A stretch of DNA of 64,000 nt from Marisa cornuarietis. Taxonomy: Eukaryota; Mollusca; Gastropoda; Architaenioglossa; Ampullariidae. The notes beneath the pieces were generated by a model. It did no database searches, had not been told where the DNA came from, and was given only the letters and a program-made list of their open reading frames with translations. The position numbers and the translations under genes were made by a program. The stretch covers positions 175,873 through 239,872 of the forward strand of contig SMMW01000219.1 of the NCBI GenBank assembly GCA_004794655.1, read 5' to 3'. Shown here piece after piece: positions 13,684-64,000 of the stretch (positions are counted from its first letter, which is position 1; each line of letters begins with the position of its first letter).

Positions 13684-13823
13684 TATAAAGGTGCACAGAA
13701 TTGTGATCAAGAGTTTAACCATCGTAAGCGACCTAAAGTTATCAGTTCAGCAAGTGAGCTGTATCTGGACCTAAGGACAAAGCTGTCAGTGCCTGACTTG
13801 TTTATAAACAAGCAAAGTAAGTT
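13684..13823 (+). promoter_or_regulatory. Candidate promoter and 5' UTR exon of GH9 gene 1
   Basis: TATAAAG at 13684-13690 is followed by possible 5' UTR donors at 13724 (ATC|GTAAGC) and at 13817 (AAA|GTAAGT). The coding exon of gene 1 begins after a clear acceptor (poly-T, CTAG ending 14201) 20 bases before its ATG, so an upstream non-coding exon is needed. This is the best candidate by analogy with genes 2-4, where the donor lies about 50 bp after the TATA element. RNA evidence would be needed to choose the donor. Confidence 0.4.
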
Positions 13824-14221
13824 CACTTTTAAGATTCAAATACTTGTGTTCAAATAAGAAATGAGCTTACTGTCGAGACCGAGGTATATCAGCCAATAAA
13901 CTAAAAGTAAGAGAAAGAGTTTTCATGTAAGAGAACGAGAGGTGGTCTCTTGTGTCTAAAAGTTAAAGAAATGGACACACGAGTAAGATGAACACAGACT
14001 ACAAAATAAATGGAGACACAAAACCAAACGATGTCGTGGTCTAACTAAAGTTTTACAAGATACACCAGACACTTTGTCGAAAGCAGAATCAGCGGCCATA
14101 TCATGTCCTCGCAGACTTTGAGATGAAGATATCAGCTGGTAAAATGTTACAATGTTGAGAGCTTCAAGCAAGAATGAGCATTTTTCTGTGTTTTTTTCTA
14201 GAACCTCTCTTGAGCTTCACA

Positions 14222-27848
<13,627 letters not shown>

Positions 27849-27909
27849 AAATATGTTCTCATGCATAGCTGAGGATTTTATTGGCATCACGATCAGAATT
27901 AAACAAAGT

Positions 27910-27915
27910 AATAAA
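27910..27915 (+). terminator. Poly(A) signal of GH9 gene 1
   Basis: AATAAA 62 bases after the TAA stop at 27846-27848, the first canonical signal downstream. Confidence 0.6.
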
Positions 27916-28193
27916 AATTGTTGATATGTTTGTCAGTGCGTTAGTAAGATGTAAAATGCAATTGTGTGAGACTGCGAGACAAAAGGTGAATGCAACAGTC
28001 CATCTGTTTATTTATGTTTGTGTGTACTTATATGTTTATCTATGTTTGTATATACCTATTTATTTGTGCTTGTGCATACGTACATGTTTGTCTATGTTTG
28101 TGTATACCTATTTATTTAGGTGCGTCTGCGTTCGCGTGCATATGTGTTGGGTAGGGGAATGGGGATGAATGTGAAAGCGTATTTTTACACACA

Positions 28194-28225
<32 letters not shown>

Positions 28226-28257
28226 CACACACACACCTATATAAAAGAGACAGAGAT

Positions 28258-28486
28258 GATAGGGCCCCCGGTAGTGTAGTGGTTAAAACACTCGCTTGTC
28301 ACCACTAAAGTGAGCGGCTCAGGGTTCAGATCTCGTCTCGGGACACTCTCTGTATGTGACATCTGTTCGCAGGGCTGGGCGGCGGGGGTTTTCTCCGGGT
28401 ACTCCGGTTTCCTCCCCCCTCCCTTTCCCCCATAGTGCGAAATCACCGCAAGGTGGAAGCACTTTCCAACTAAATAAACAACATGT
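28258..28486 (+). mobile_element. tRNA-derived SINE, family B, copy 2
   Basis: The tRNA-like head has a box-A-like segment (AGTGTAGTGGTTAAAACACT) and a box-B-like GGTTCAGATCTCG. The body (GGGGGTTTTCTCCGGGTACT) and end (AGTGCGAAATCACCGCAAGG) match the copy at 10150-10376. It is the better preserved copy, with a short A-rich AACTAAATAAACAAC end. Confidence 0.75.
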
Positions 28487-29995
28487 AATCGATGATGTTT
28501 AGATGTTTAGTCCGTGCACTACGTTAAATAACAGACCAGTTATCTACTCCATTCTCTGTGTTATCCATTCTTAGAAATTATCTTTTGTTACAACTTTATA
28601 ATTAGGTGGAGCTGAGTACAAGATTGTATAGTATTTTTTCTAATTCGGGCATAAAAGTAGGTCAAGAACCCTGACCTCCAAGAAGGTAACCCTTACGTCA
28701 TTAAGACTACAGCCAATGAGGTTGGTGGGTCTGTATACTCAAGACTTCAGCCAGGAGGATTGTTGATAAGGTGTATCCATGGACATTCGTGGCCTCAATG
28801 TTTTTACCTCTTTCATTAACAATTTGAATGGATTCAATTTTTCAGGATACTGAAAGTTGGGGGGGGGTATTTTTAATAGGGGGTACCAGCGGAAAACAAT
28901 ACGTCTTCCTCGCATGCCCCCACCCCTCGAGAGGATGCTTTTTTGAGGTGTAGACAGGACGAAGACGTCCATGTGAAAAAGATATGCGAAAAAAGAATAT
29001 TTTCTTTTGACATGTTCTTTCTCCTTATCTCAAAACTAAAGAAATGTATGGCCGTTCAACATTCTCCTCGGCTATCGCACAAAATCTTGACTTCAGAAAG
29101 TGCGTTTGTATCTTTTAGGAGGTAGAAAAAAATGTCGATCTTATCTCTCATTGTATTTTACAGACTTGTTCTAAGCTGGTAACCACTGTAATTCATAAAC
29201 TCTGTTTTATCTTATCGTCATCGCTGCTATCCTTTCTTTGACGTCCACCATTGTGTCTGTCCGAGTCTCTGGTCGACATCATCATGGCAACATTGGTCAT
29301 GTTCCGGTCCTGACAACCAGACAGACCAGAGCTGGACAACTGTCGCTGACCTCAATAATTTTTATGAGTGATATACTTTGCCCTAGAAACTGCCTGTTCA
29401 CGAGGTTGTCGTTAGTAGAGTGCAGGAGGACTAATATAGAAAATTTCTAGAGCAGAAATAACTTCTCCATTCGGGTGGCTTTGAGATTCACCATCATGTT
29501 TGCTACATGTTTGCTGTAAATTGGTCCCTCAGTCCAAAAACTCCCACAGATCGCTATTCACAATTGTCTACATCAGGTATTAATAAGAAATACTCTCATC
29601 TTATCTTTTGAAAGCTTTTATAGATATATATAATTAGAAAGACTCCTTTTAAAGACAAAATATCTTTTAAATCTTATTTTCATACCTTTAAGGTCATTTA
29701 TTTTTGTACAACATGTCCTTACATGATATTTTTAAGTTACTATTGTTATTAAATGTTTTGAGGTCATGAATAGTTGCATTATTTTTAGAGATGTTTAATT
29801 AGCCATGGAGATTTTTATTACAGAGATAAAATCTGGATCAGACAATTGTATAAGATAAAAATATTTTCGTAATTTATAGAACAATACTTTACTAGTTGTA
29901 CTACCTACTACAATGAACTCGAACCAAAAATAATCTCATCACATTCCTTTTTTATAATCGCTTCATCAGCGTGATTGTCTTCTATTTATATCACC

Positions 29996-29996
<1 letters not shown>

Positions 29997-30061
<65 letters not shown>
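29997..30061. repeat. (TTA)n microsatellite
   Basis: About 21 perfect TTA units upstream of GH9 gene 2. Confidence 0.97.
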
Positions 30062-30062
<1 letters not shown>

Positions 30063-30465
30063 AAAATCGGGTAATTATAAAAGAGATTTGTGAAAACGGA
30101 GAACTCTGCAGGTCGTAAGAGATTTGAACTCGTTTTACTTTACATCAGCGAATTCTGGAGTTTTGACAGTCAAGCGCTTAGCGTTCGATTCCCATGTCTA
30201 CCCCTGTTTGTCACACACATACACACACGAACACAAACATGGTACACGTGGTAAAGTGAGTTGACTGTCATTATTTTTTCCCAGCCCTACATTGTGACCG
30301 CAGTGTCAGGTCACAGGGGAAGTCTCGTCTTGGGGGCGGGGGTTGATGAGGAGACCGCAGCATTGTAAGAAGAAAAGTCTATTTATACATATATATAGTC
30401 TGTAGGTCAGAGATTAGGCTGGTGGTCACGACATGGAGATAACAGCGAGGACCTCCACCATTAAT

Positions 30466-30522
30466 TATAAAAGTGTCACGACTGCTGGGCGAGTAGGTCT
30501 CAAGTGGCACACCAGGCAAGTC
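30466..30522 (+). promoter_or_regulatory. Promoter and GC-donor 5' UTR exon of GH9 gene 2
   Basis: TATAAAAG at 30466-30473, then CAG|GCAAGT at 30513-30521, placing a GC-type donor 50 bp after the TATA box. The same two motifs at almost the same spacing recur before gene 3 (45021 and 45074), although the sequence between them has diverged. CAG|GCAAGT is the classic consensus for GC-AG introns. The predicted non-coding exon is only about 20 nt. The acceptor before the coding exon is probably within 30720-30760. Confidence 0.6.
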
Positions 30523-30760
30523 AGAGACAGATGATCTTACTGCTCCGTGTTGTTGTGGGAATCACACTGTTTTACTTATATTTTACATTGTTTATCTGTG
30601 TCCCCTCCACCTGTCTACGTTATGTATCACATTGTAACATGTCATTGTGTCTATTATGTATCAGGTAGACGGATTGAGTGCAATGTGTGTCTTCTATTTG
30701 CCATATTTTACTGATTTCTTCAAAGGTCAGAGCACTCGTGCAGCCCAGACTTTGTCAAGA

Positions 30761-42366
<11,606 letters not shown>

Positions 42367-42505
42367 GCAAGAGGACCCCCCCACCCCCCTGCTAGTACTT
42401 GTGATAGACTCCCCTTGTCTGCAAGTTGCTGTACACTTGCTGAATGTTTGTCAGGTGATCGTGTTTTGTTTTTGGATTGATTGCCATGCATTTCTTCTTC
42501 ATAAA

Positions 42506-42511
42506 AATAAA
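42506..42511 (+). terminator. Poly(A) signal of GH9 gene 2
   Basis: AATAAA 140 bases after the TGA stop at 42364-42366. Confidence 0.6.
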
Positions 42512-42570
42512 TTCGCGCTCTTACGGAAAGAACTGGCTATGCGTTTATGTTGTGGAGGCCTTTCCCTTGG

Positions 42571-42581
42571 CGCGCGCGCGC

Positions 42582-42616
<35 letters not shown>

Positions 42617-42915
42617 CGTGCGTGTGAGTGAGTGAGTGAGTGAGTGAGTGTGCGCCTGTGTGTGTGCGTGCGTGTGTGTGTATGTGTGTGTGTGTTTGTG
42701 TGTGAGTGAGAGAGTCTGTGTGTGTGCGTCTGTGTGTGTGCGTCTGTGTGTGTGCTTGTGTGCGTGTGTGTGTGTGTTTGTATGAGTGTGTGGGGGGGAG
42801 ACGTGTGTGTGAGAAAGAGAGAGAGAGAGAGATAGTGGATGTGTGTTTGTGTGTGTGTGAGTGTGTGTTTGTGTGTGTGTGTGAGTGTGTGTTTGTATGT
42901 GTGTGCGTGTGCCCT
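42571..42915. repeat. Compound GT/GTGA/GCGC microsatellite
   Basis: Low-complexity purine-rich and alternating GT sequence just downstream of GH9 gene 2. It creates long minus-strand TH-rich and plus-strand CVCV-rich open frames that are not genes. Confidence 0.95.
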
Positions 42916-44798
42916 TCTTGGATTGAAATGGAAGATCGCATAATTCTCTCTGGAGTGTGACCAACATATCAATAAATGTTTTTATCGCATGGGATATTGT
43001 TGACACAACAAGACAGCGAGTTTCAAGCTATTTGAAGCGAAGATTGTCTGTGTTGTTGTAAGTTTCTAATAATAGTCTCAGGCCCTCATGTTGATATCAC
43101 TGAAACAGTCTAGAGCTCTACGATAAACAATGTTTTGTGACTAACAATAAGGACACCAACAGAGTTCAGACATGAAGACTGTGCTACCTACTCTACACAT
43201 GCACTTATGTCTGTTCTACACATTCATCACTGTCTTCGATAAAAATAAGTTGAAGAGAGCAACCTGTACAATATTATTATTATTACAACTTCAAGCAGGC
43301 AGAGAACGAAGCCGTGGATACTCCATGTTGTGACCTTTTGTTTTATTTGTAATCGTGAACAATCTTTGACAATCCCTTACTTAAAGGTCAATAGTAGAAG
43401 TAGTTGTAGTAGTAATAATAATAAAACACTTCTATAGTGAACTTCCCTGCTGGCAGCAAGCTCAATGTGTTTGACATAAGAAGTCTGTCAATAGTGTCCA
43501 TGTAGATAACCAGACTCAGCACCATGTCACCAATGGTCAACTCAGTCTGTTGTTTATAAACTAATCAAGTAAAACAACGGCCTTAGGTAGAGCAACATGT
43601 CATGTCTCCCACACCCAGGGGCAAGTGAAGGAAGGTTCGTCTCAATACTACATTTCAAGTTTTATGACAACACAGTTGAGTGTCCAGACACTGAAGAAGC
43701 GAATGTGGCAGCAGCATCAACACACATGGAGCAGGAATCCGCGACAAAACTCATTCATCATCATCGACATCGTTGAGGAGCAGAAGTCCGAGATGCATGC
43801 TTCTAAACTTGCAGACATAAAGCACAGGCCCCCAGTTGAGGAAATGTAAGTCCGCATGGTCAGCAAAACTTTTTTCAGTGAAGTGGACACAAGTGATCCC
43901 CCAAAGTCACAAACTTCAAGCCAGATGACCAAACCGAGAATAGGATGCGGAGACCTTTAGTGGATGATTTGCATAAAGACAGAATATTGAAATATCGTAT
44001 GAAAAACGAATGAAGTTCTTAGGGGGGGGGATCATTCACAGCAACCCTCCAACTCTTTGTCACAGAACTTACAGAACTCAGATGCCAGGCATCCATTTGG
44101 AAATAAAGTTCAAGCTGAGCCTGGGTCACCTGTACTGCCACCTGTACTGGTTGCCATAATGTAAGCTGTGTTGAAGACATTATTGAGAGATATCAAGAGA
44201 GATGTTTGGTCCTGGCCGGGATCAAAGATAAGAAGTATTTCTACCTTGGACCTCGTAGTCATGGCCAGTGGGTAAGGAATCAACGGATGAGGGGAAGTTA
44301 ACTCAACATTCAAACTACTACAGAGTCGGAGAAACAGATCTTAAACGGGTATCATCCAGTATACGTATATAGACAAAATATCTGACTACACTGAGTCCTT
44401 TCTACACATCTTACTCACCTGTATCTGTCTGTGTGTCAAGCAGCCAGCTAGACAGTGACACATCAGATGTGACATGTCAGTGTCAGGCATCTCCTTCATG
44501 ACTCACATACGACTGTCTTTGACTGTCATCATGTGTAATTCAGGTGAAAAAATCCCAGAATTCAGCAAAATATCTAGCTCCGAGATAAGTTATCGTCTGC
44601 AAAACTTTCAAAGCTTTGACAGAAAAAAAACTGAAGATTAAAGATTCTTCACTTTAGGAGGAGAGGTTTCTGATTGAGACATTCATTCCTCTTTCTCATT
44701 TCACCCAACCTCTTTATTAGTTGTTGTAAAGTTATCAGTTGTTCTCGGGGTATGATCATTTATCACTGTTTTTAGAAATGTTTAGACTTTAGTTTTAT

Positions 44799-44854
<56 letters not shown>

Positions 44855-45020
44855 CACCTGTACCTTTCTTTAGTCCTAAATGCTCACCTGCTGTGTCAGG
44901 TCACCTGCTGGTGTCACCATGGAGAGGGGAAGGGGACTAATATATTGTGAAAAACTAAAGAAAATCACAGATAGTTTGGGGACATTCAGATAACAGAGAT
45001 AACAGACCTTGGGTGTGAAG
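42916..45020. other. Intergenic region between GH9 genes 2 and 3
   Basis: No gene recognised. A 74-codon open frame at 43625-43849 has no known domain. A (CA)n array lies at 44807-44852. The last bases lead into the predicted promoter of gene 3. Confidence 0.45.
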
Positions 45021-45080
45021 TATAAAAGCCTGGCAATGTCTAGACGACTACCTCTACATCATCTCTACAGCAGGCAAGTG
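45021..45080 (+). promoter_or_regulatory. Promoter and GC-donor 5' UTR exon of GH9 gene 3
   Basis: TATAAAAG at 45021-45028 and CAG|GCAAGT at 45071-45079 with the GC donor at 45074, 53 bp downstream, mirroring gene 2. The acceptor is probably TTTCTCGCAG just upstream of the ATG at 45601. Confidence 0.6.
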
Positions 45081-45200
45081 ACAGCCGGGACTTTCTCCTC
45101 AATGTTCAGTCTTTCCCTCTGTTTGCTTGCGAAATACATAATTGTTTTCTTATTCTTATTCATTATTGTACTATCGCATCGTCTTCTTTGTTTTTCTTCT

Positions 45201-45575
45201 GTATCATAATGTCTGTCTCTGTATGTCATTGTTTGTCTACTGTATCATAATGTCTGTCTCTGTATGTCATTGTTTGTCTACTGTATCATATTGTCTGTCT
45301 CTGTATGACATTGTTTGTCTACTGTATCATATTGTCTGTCTCTGTATGGCATTGTTTGTCTACTGTATCATAATGTCTGTCTCTGTATGTCATTGTTTGT
45401 CTACTGTATCATAATGTCTGTCTCTGTATGACATTGTTTGTCTACTGTATCATATTGTCTGTCTCTGTATGACATTGTTTGTCTACTGTATCATAATGTC
45501 TGTCTCTGTATGACATTGTTTGTCTAATGTATCATAATGTCTGTCTCTGTATGACATTGTTTGTCTAATGTAGTC
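45201..45575. repeat. 41-bp minisatellite in the 5' UTR intron of GH9 gene 3
   Basis: About nine units of AATGTCTGTCTCTGTATGWC followed by ATTGTTTGTCTACTGTATCAT. It fills most of the intron between the predicted GC donor and the coding exon, ending about 15 bases before the acceptor. Confidence 0.93.
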
Positions 45576-45600
45576 CGCTTTCTCGCAGAATTGTGCTGGA

Positions 45601-45713
45601 ATGTTCTCGCTAGTCCTGTGGGCGGTGCTCCCGCTCCTCGTCTTGAGCAGCATCTCTGTACCCGGCAACAACCATTGGAGAGAGAGAGGTCGGGCATGTA
45701 TTTTGTTTATATA
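45601..45713 (+). pseudogene. GH9 gene 3 exon 1, truncated (signal peptide and start of first CBM2)
   Basis: The ATG and about 27 codons match gene 2 exon 1 closely (MFSLVLWAVLPLL, then NNHW). After NNHW the sequence switches into the GA/GT-rich 108-bp repeat and meets a stop (TAG) shortly after. The rest of exon 1, exon 2 and exon 3 of gene 2 have no counterpart before 47336. A fragment near 46325-46351 (CCTCCCACCAGATGTC, then CAG|GTAAGT) looks like a remnant of the linker exon, which keeps a donor. No good donor is visible after NNHW. Confidence 0.65.
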
Positions 45714-45742
45714 GGATTAGGTGTATGTAGTTATGTGTGTAT

Positions 45743-45781
<39 letters not shown>

Positions 45782-45850
45782 GAGAGGGGGAGAGAGGTCG
45801 GGCATGTATTTTGTTTATGTAGGATTAGGTGTATGTAGTTATGTGTGTAT

Positions 45851-45896
<46 letters not shown>

Positions 45897-45960
45897 GGGG
45901 AGAGAGGTCGGGCATGTATTTTGTTTATGTAGGATTAGGTGTATGTAGTTATGTGTGTAT

Positions 45961-46004
<44 letters not shown>

Positions 46005-46073
46005 GGGGAGAGAGGTCGGGCATGTATTTTGTTTATGTAGGATTAGGTGTATGTAGTTATGTGTGTATTGTGG

Positions 46074-46104
<31 letters not shown>

Positions 46105-46173
46105 GGGGAGAGAGGTCGGGCATGTATTTTGTTTATGTAGGATTAGGTGTATGTAGTTATGTGTGTATTGTGG

Positions 46174-46211
<38 letters not shown>

Positions 46212-46252
46212 GGGGGAGAGAGGTCGGGCATGTATTTTGTTTATATAGGTGT
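45680..46252. repeat. 108-bp compound repeat that interrupts GH9 gene 3 exon 1
   Basis: Six copies of about 100-110 bp, each with GGTCGGGCATGTATTTTGTT (starting 45688, 45796, 45906, 46014, 46114, 46222) followed by a GT-rich then GA-rich microsatellite stretch. The first copy begins within the coding region right after the conserved NNHW codons. Confidence 0.92.
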
Positions 46253-46599
46253 ATGTAGATATGTGTATATTATGTGTTACATTGTGTGTTACATTGAACT
46301 TACAACCACTGTATTTCTCGTTGCCTCCCACCAGATGTCTCCCCAGATCCAGGTAAGTATTATTAGTCTATTATTAACCTCAAGCCTAAACTCAATGCAC
46401 CTAGTGTGTTAAATACGACATGGGCATTCTATCTCCATACTGAAATAAGTATGTGCGCATATATCAATGTACTACTGATTAACAAATACATTCATCCTGT
46501 GTCCTGTACACACATAAAGTATTGTACAGTCTACACCTTAATACAAACATAGCATTGAGCTTAAGTCTTCATTGCTTTACATCCTACACCCACTACACT

Positions 46600-46858
46600 G
46601 AGTCACATCAGTGTTCGCGCTAACAACACCGGGACACACCCGCCCTCTAGTACACGTCAGCTGCCACATCGCACCTGTCAGCAACCATGTTTCGGAAAAG
46701 ACTGAAGACTCATTTGTTTACTTAAGACAGACATTAAACAACCTTAGCGCCATTTCTGTTTTTATTTTGTTTTACTTCCCTGTTGTTTTATTTTTTCTTC
46801 TTCTCTTCTGTTTTTGCTGCGCAATGAGCATTCTTTTGAATGGATACTTGCACATTAT

Positions 46859-46936
<78 letters not shown>

Positions 46937-46938
46937 CT
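46600..46938 (+). mobile_element. 3' end of a CR1/L2-like LINE with (ATC)n tail
   Basis: Contains a typical LINE C terminus (FRKRLKTHLFT, stop near 46724), a short T-rich 3' UTR, the motif GCTGCGCAATGAGCATTCTT, and about 25 ATC units as tail (46862-46937). The same 3' end recurs at 55852-55950. It lies in the damaged 5' half of GH9 gene 3. Confidence 0.65.
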
Positions 46939-47189
46939 AATTCTCAGCCTACTAGCGGCGACACACGCCCACAATATTATATCCTACTCGCTTCTCTCTT
47001 AACGCTCACTCTAAACGTTACGCATGCGCTCTCTTGCTCGAACATCTTTGACATCAAAGCTTGCGTCATTCATCAAGACTTGCGCCATTCATCAAGACTT
47101 GCGTCATTCATCAAAGCTCACGTCATTCACACTCACTCACGCGCTCGCTCGAATTGACCTCGACCCACTAAAACATTTCATTCGTAACA

Positions 47190-47312
47190 ATCTCTACCCA
47201 GCATGCACTCGTGTAGCCCTAATGTTATTAAAATTCCTGCTAAGCACACCGGAGCTGCTCAGACCTGTCAGCCTCTCTACCCATCATGCACTAGTGTAGC
47301 CCTAATGTTAAC
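47190..47312. repeat. 84-bp intronic tandem duplication in GH9 gene 3
   Basis: GCATGCACTCGTGTAGCCCT-type sequence at about 47200 recurs at about 47284. Gene 2 has the corresponding intron sequence only once (32825-32931), so gene 3 gained the second copy after duplication. Confidence 0.7.
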
Positions 47313-47335
47313 CTTAATGTCGTCTGTGTCTCCAG

Positions 47336-53208
<5,873 letters not shown>

Positions 53209-53340
53209 GCAAGAGGACCCCCCCCTCTCCTGCAAATGCTTTCGACAGACTTACTGTCTGCATGTTGCTGTACACTTGAACTGTACTCTTCAGGCATCCG
53301 GCTGACAATTTGTGCGGTCATTCTGCATGTAATGAGTACA

Positions 53341-53346
53341 AATAAA
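53341..53346 (+). terminator. Poly(A) signal of GH9 gene 3
   Basis: AATAAA 133 bases after the TGA stop, the same distance as in gene 2 within a few bases. Confidence 0.6.
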
Positions 53347-55454
<2,108 letters not shown>

Positions 55455-55513
55455 CATTAAAAGTGTTGTTTCGAGTCCCCAAGGAACTCTGACACAACTG
55501 AGCAAAGGTAAGA
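55455..55513 (+). promoter_or_regulatory. Candidate promoter and 5' UTR exon of GH9 gene 4
   Basis: TATA-like ATTAAAAG near 55456 and a donor AAAG|GTAAGA at 55508, 52 bp apart, the same spacing as TATA-to-donor in genes 2 and 3. Here the donor is GT rather than GC. The call is by analogy only. Confidence 0.4.
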
Positions 55514-55851
55514 TGTTGTTACAATTTCTGTGACATTTTTTTTTCTTTTCTCGTGGTTGTCGTTGTTTCATTCGGTGAGGTTTATGTTCTCATTATCTTT
55601 GACTGTGACTTCGCTCGTTACGGTATCTTGAACTAGTAAGTTGTTGATGTCCACCACTTTTCTGCATCTTATGCGGTATGTACTTATCTATTGAATAGTC
55701 TCTTCCACCCCATTAACACGATTGACTTTGAATTTCATCCCGTTGCCTTATCTTTGGTCTGCCTTGTATTATTAAACTTTGGTCTAATTTCGCTAGAAAC
55801 AGTTCGTATCCACCGACAGATCGACTGTCATGTTGTCACTAGGCTTTCCTG

Positions 55852-55908
55852 TTTTTTGCTGCGCAATGAGCTTTCTTTTGAATGGATACCTGCGCAATAT
55901 AAATCGAT

Positions 55909-55950
<42 letters not shown>
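55852..55950 (+). mobile_element. 3' tail of the (ATC)n-ending LINE family, copy 2
   Basis: GCTGCGCAATGAGCTTTCTT and GAATGGATACCTGCGC, then ATAAATC and about 12 ATC units, closely matching 46820-46938. It lies in the predicted 5' UTR intron of gene 4. Confidence 0.65.
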
Positions 55951-55954
<4 letters not shown>

Positions 55955-56051
55955 TCTGCTATGACTTTGATGTCACATTTAACAACAGTGTATGTCCTCG
56001 TGGGTCTTTTATGCCATATTTAATCACCAAGTCTGTTTCAAAATGTGTTGT

Positions 56052-56250
56052 TTGGGGGGCCTGGTGGCGCAACGGTTAGCGCCTGTCACCAATGCAGTAA
56101 AGGTTTGCTGTCCTGGGTTCAGCTCTCGTCTCGGGCACGCTGTTCTTTTTCTGTCTGTGGCATCTGTTTATAGGGCTGGCTGCCTTCCCGTGATGTAGCC
56201 TTAGTTGCTGGATTGGCTTAAAAAACCAATCACCCATCCCTCCAAATGTG
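56052..56250 (+). mobile_element. tRNA-derived SINE, family C
   Basis: GGGCCTGGTGGCGCAACGGT forms a box-A-like head and GGGTTCAGCTCTCGTC a box-B-like segment, followed by a body with ATCTGTTTATAGGGCTGGCT. One copy only in this window. It shares GTCACCA, CTCGTCTCGGG and the ATCTGTT..AGGGCTGG body motif with family B, so the two may be related. Confidence 0.55.
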
Positions 56251-56346
56251 TCTTCAGCATCATGCAATGGTTCTGTGGCCATTGTACAATCTGTCAACAA
56301 CTCACTCTGTATTTTTTCCAGACTTTTCGAAAAAAATCACTCTCAC

Positions 56347-56408
<62 letters not shown>

Positions 56409-56417
<9 letters not shown>

Positions 56418-56571
56418 CAGACTTTTACAGAAATGCTCACACTAGTTGTATGTGTGTGTCTGTTTGTCAAGACTTTAACATTAATGCTCCCACTAGTTTT
56501 GTGTTTATGGCAGATTTCTACAGAAATGTTCCCACTATCTCTGCGTCTGCTTATCTCAGATTTCTACAGAA

Positions 56572-56600
<29 letters not shown>
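56409..56600 (+). repeat. Four tandem copies of the splice acceptor plus start-codon region of GH9 gene 4
   Basis: A 45-50 bp unit recurs around 56417, 56465, 56509 and 56556. Each has a CAG/AAG-AYTTYTACAG-type acceptor-like segment, then AATGCTCMCAYTAG. The last copy contains the ATG (56572) that opens the signal peptide. The first copy's ATG (56433) is in another frame. Other copies offer alternative acceptors and start codons. Confidence 0.75.

Positions 56601-64000
<7,400 letters not shown>

Larger units (their letters stand above)
27916..30465. other. Intergenic region between GH9 genes 1 and 2
   Basis: No gene recognised. It contains a (AC)n/(GCAC)n microsatellite at about 28190-28235, the SINE at 28258-28486, a long AT-rich stretch, and a (TTA)n array at 29997-30061. 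It ends at the predicted promoter of gene 2. Confidence 0.5.

Noticed and set aside
43625..43849. 74-codon open frame between genes 2 and 3
   Set aside because: No domain, no promoter or splice context, and no match to the GH9 genes.

Overview
The window is animal nuclear DNA. It has short exons separated by long introns with GT-AG (and a few GC-AG) boundaries, AATAAA poly(A) signals, tRNA-derived SINEs, non-LTR retrotransposon debris and very many micro- and minisatellites. The main content is a head-to-tail array, all on the + strand, of four glycoside hydrolase family 9 (GH9) genes of endoglucanase/cellulase type. Each carries or once carried an N-terminal secretion signal and two family-2-like carbohydrate-binding modules (CBM2) before the catalytic domain. 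CBM2-GH9 cellulases are known from herbivorous molluscs (abalone and other gastropods), so a gastropod or other mollusc is the best guess. That is inference, because no marker gene fixes the species.

Layout: 462-8786 holds the last 11 recognisable exons of an unrelated coiled-coil protein gene; its 5' end lies outside the window or was not seen. 8787-13680 is intergenic and includes a SINE and a 38-bp minisatellite. GH9 gene 1 (coding 14222-27848, 15 coding exons, 715 aa) is complete and is the most divergent copy. Its introns hold three large minisatellites. GH9 gene 2 (30761-42366, 15 coding exons, 723 aa) is complete and has an antisense RTE-like LINE in intron 10. GH9 gene 3 (45601-53208) is a close duplicate of gene 2. 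Its second CBM2 and whole catalytic domain are intact, but its first CBM2 has been cut off after the signal peptide by a 108-bp repeat array. GH9 gene 4 (56572 to beyond 64000) has an extra linker exon, a 176-residue Thr/His/Pro repeat linker exon, and Gly in place of the second Asp of the DAGD catalytic motif. All exon joins below keep one reading frame across the four genes, and exon lengths and phases match between paralogues almost base for base, which is strong internal support for the models.

Working together, the array would encode secreted enzymes that bind and cut beta-1,4-glucans, with genes 1 and 2 predicted active, gene 3 catalytically intact but with a damaged 5' end, and gene 4 possibly a non-catalytic or altered derivative. 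Genes 2, 3 and 4 share a TATA or TATA-like element about 50 bp ahead of a predicted 5' UTR splice donor. In genes 2 and 3 that donor is GC rather than GT.

The most unusual pattern is that several minisatellites start exactly on exon-intron junctions and copy the splice donor, or in one case the acceptor plus start codon, many times over. This is seen at gene 2 exon 3, gene 4 exon 1, gene 4 exon 5 and the gene 4 start region. In gene 4 exon 1 the 24-bp unit stays in frame, so donor choice could add 8-residue blocks inside the first CBM2. No database search or splice prediction program was run; everything here is read from the sequence.
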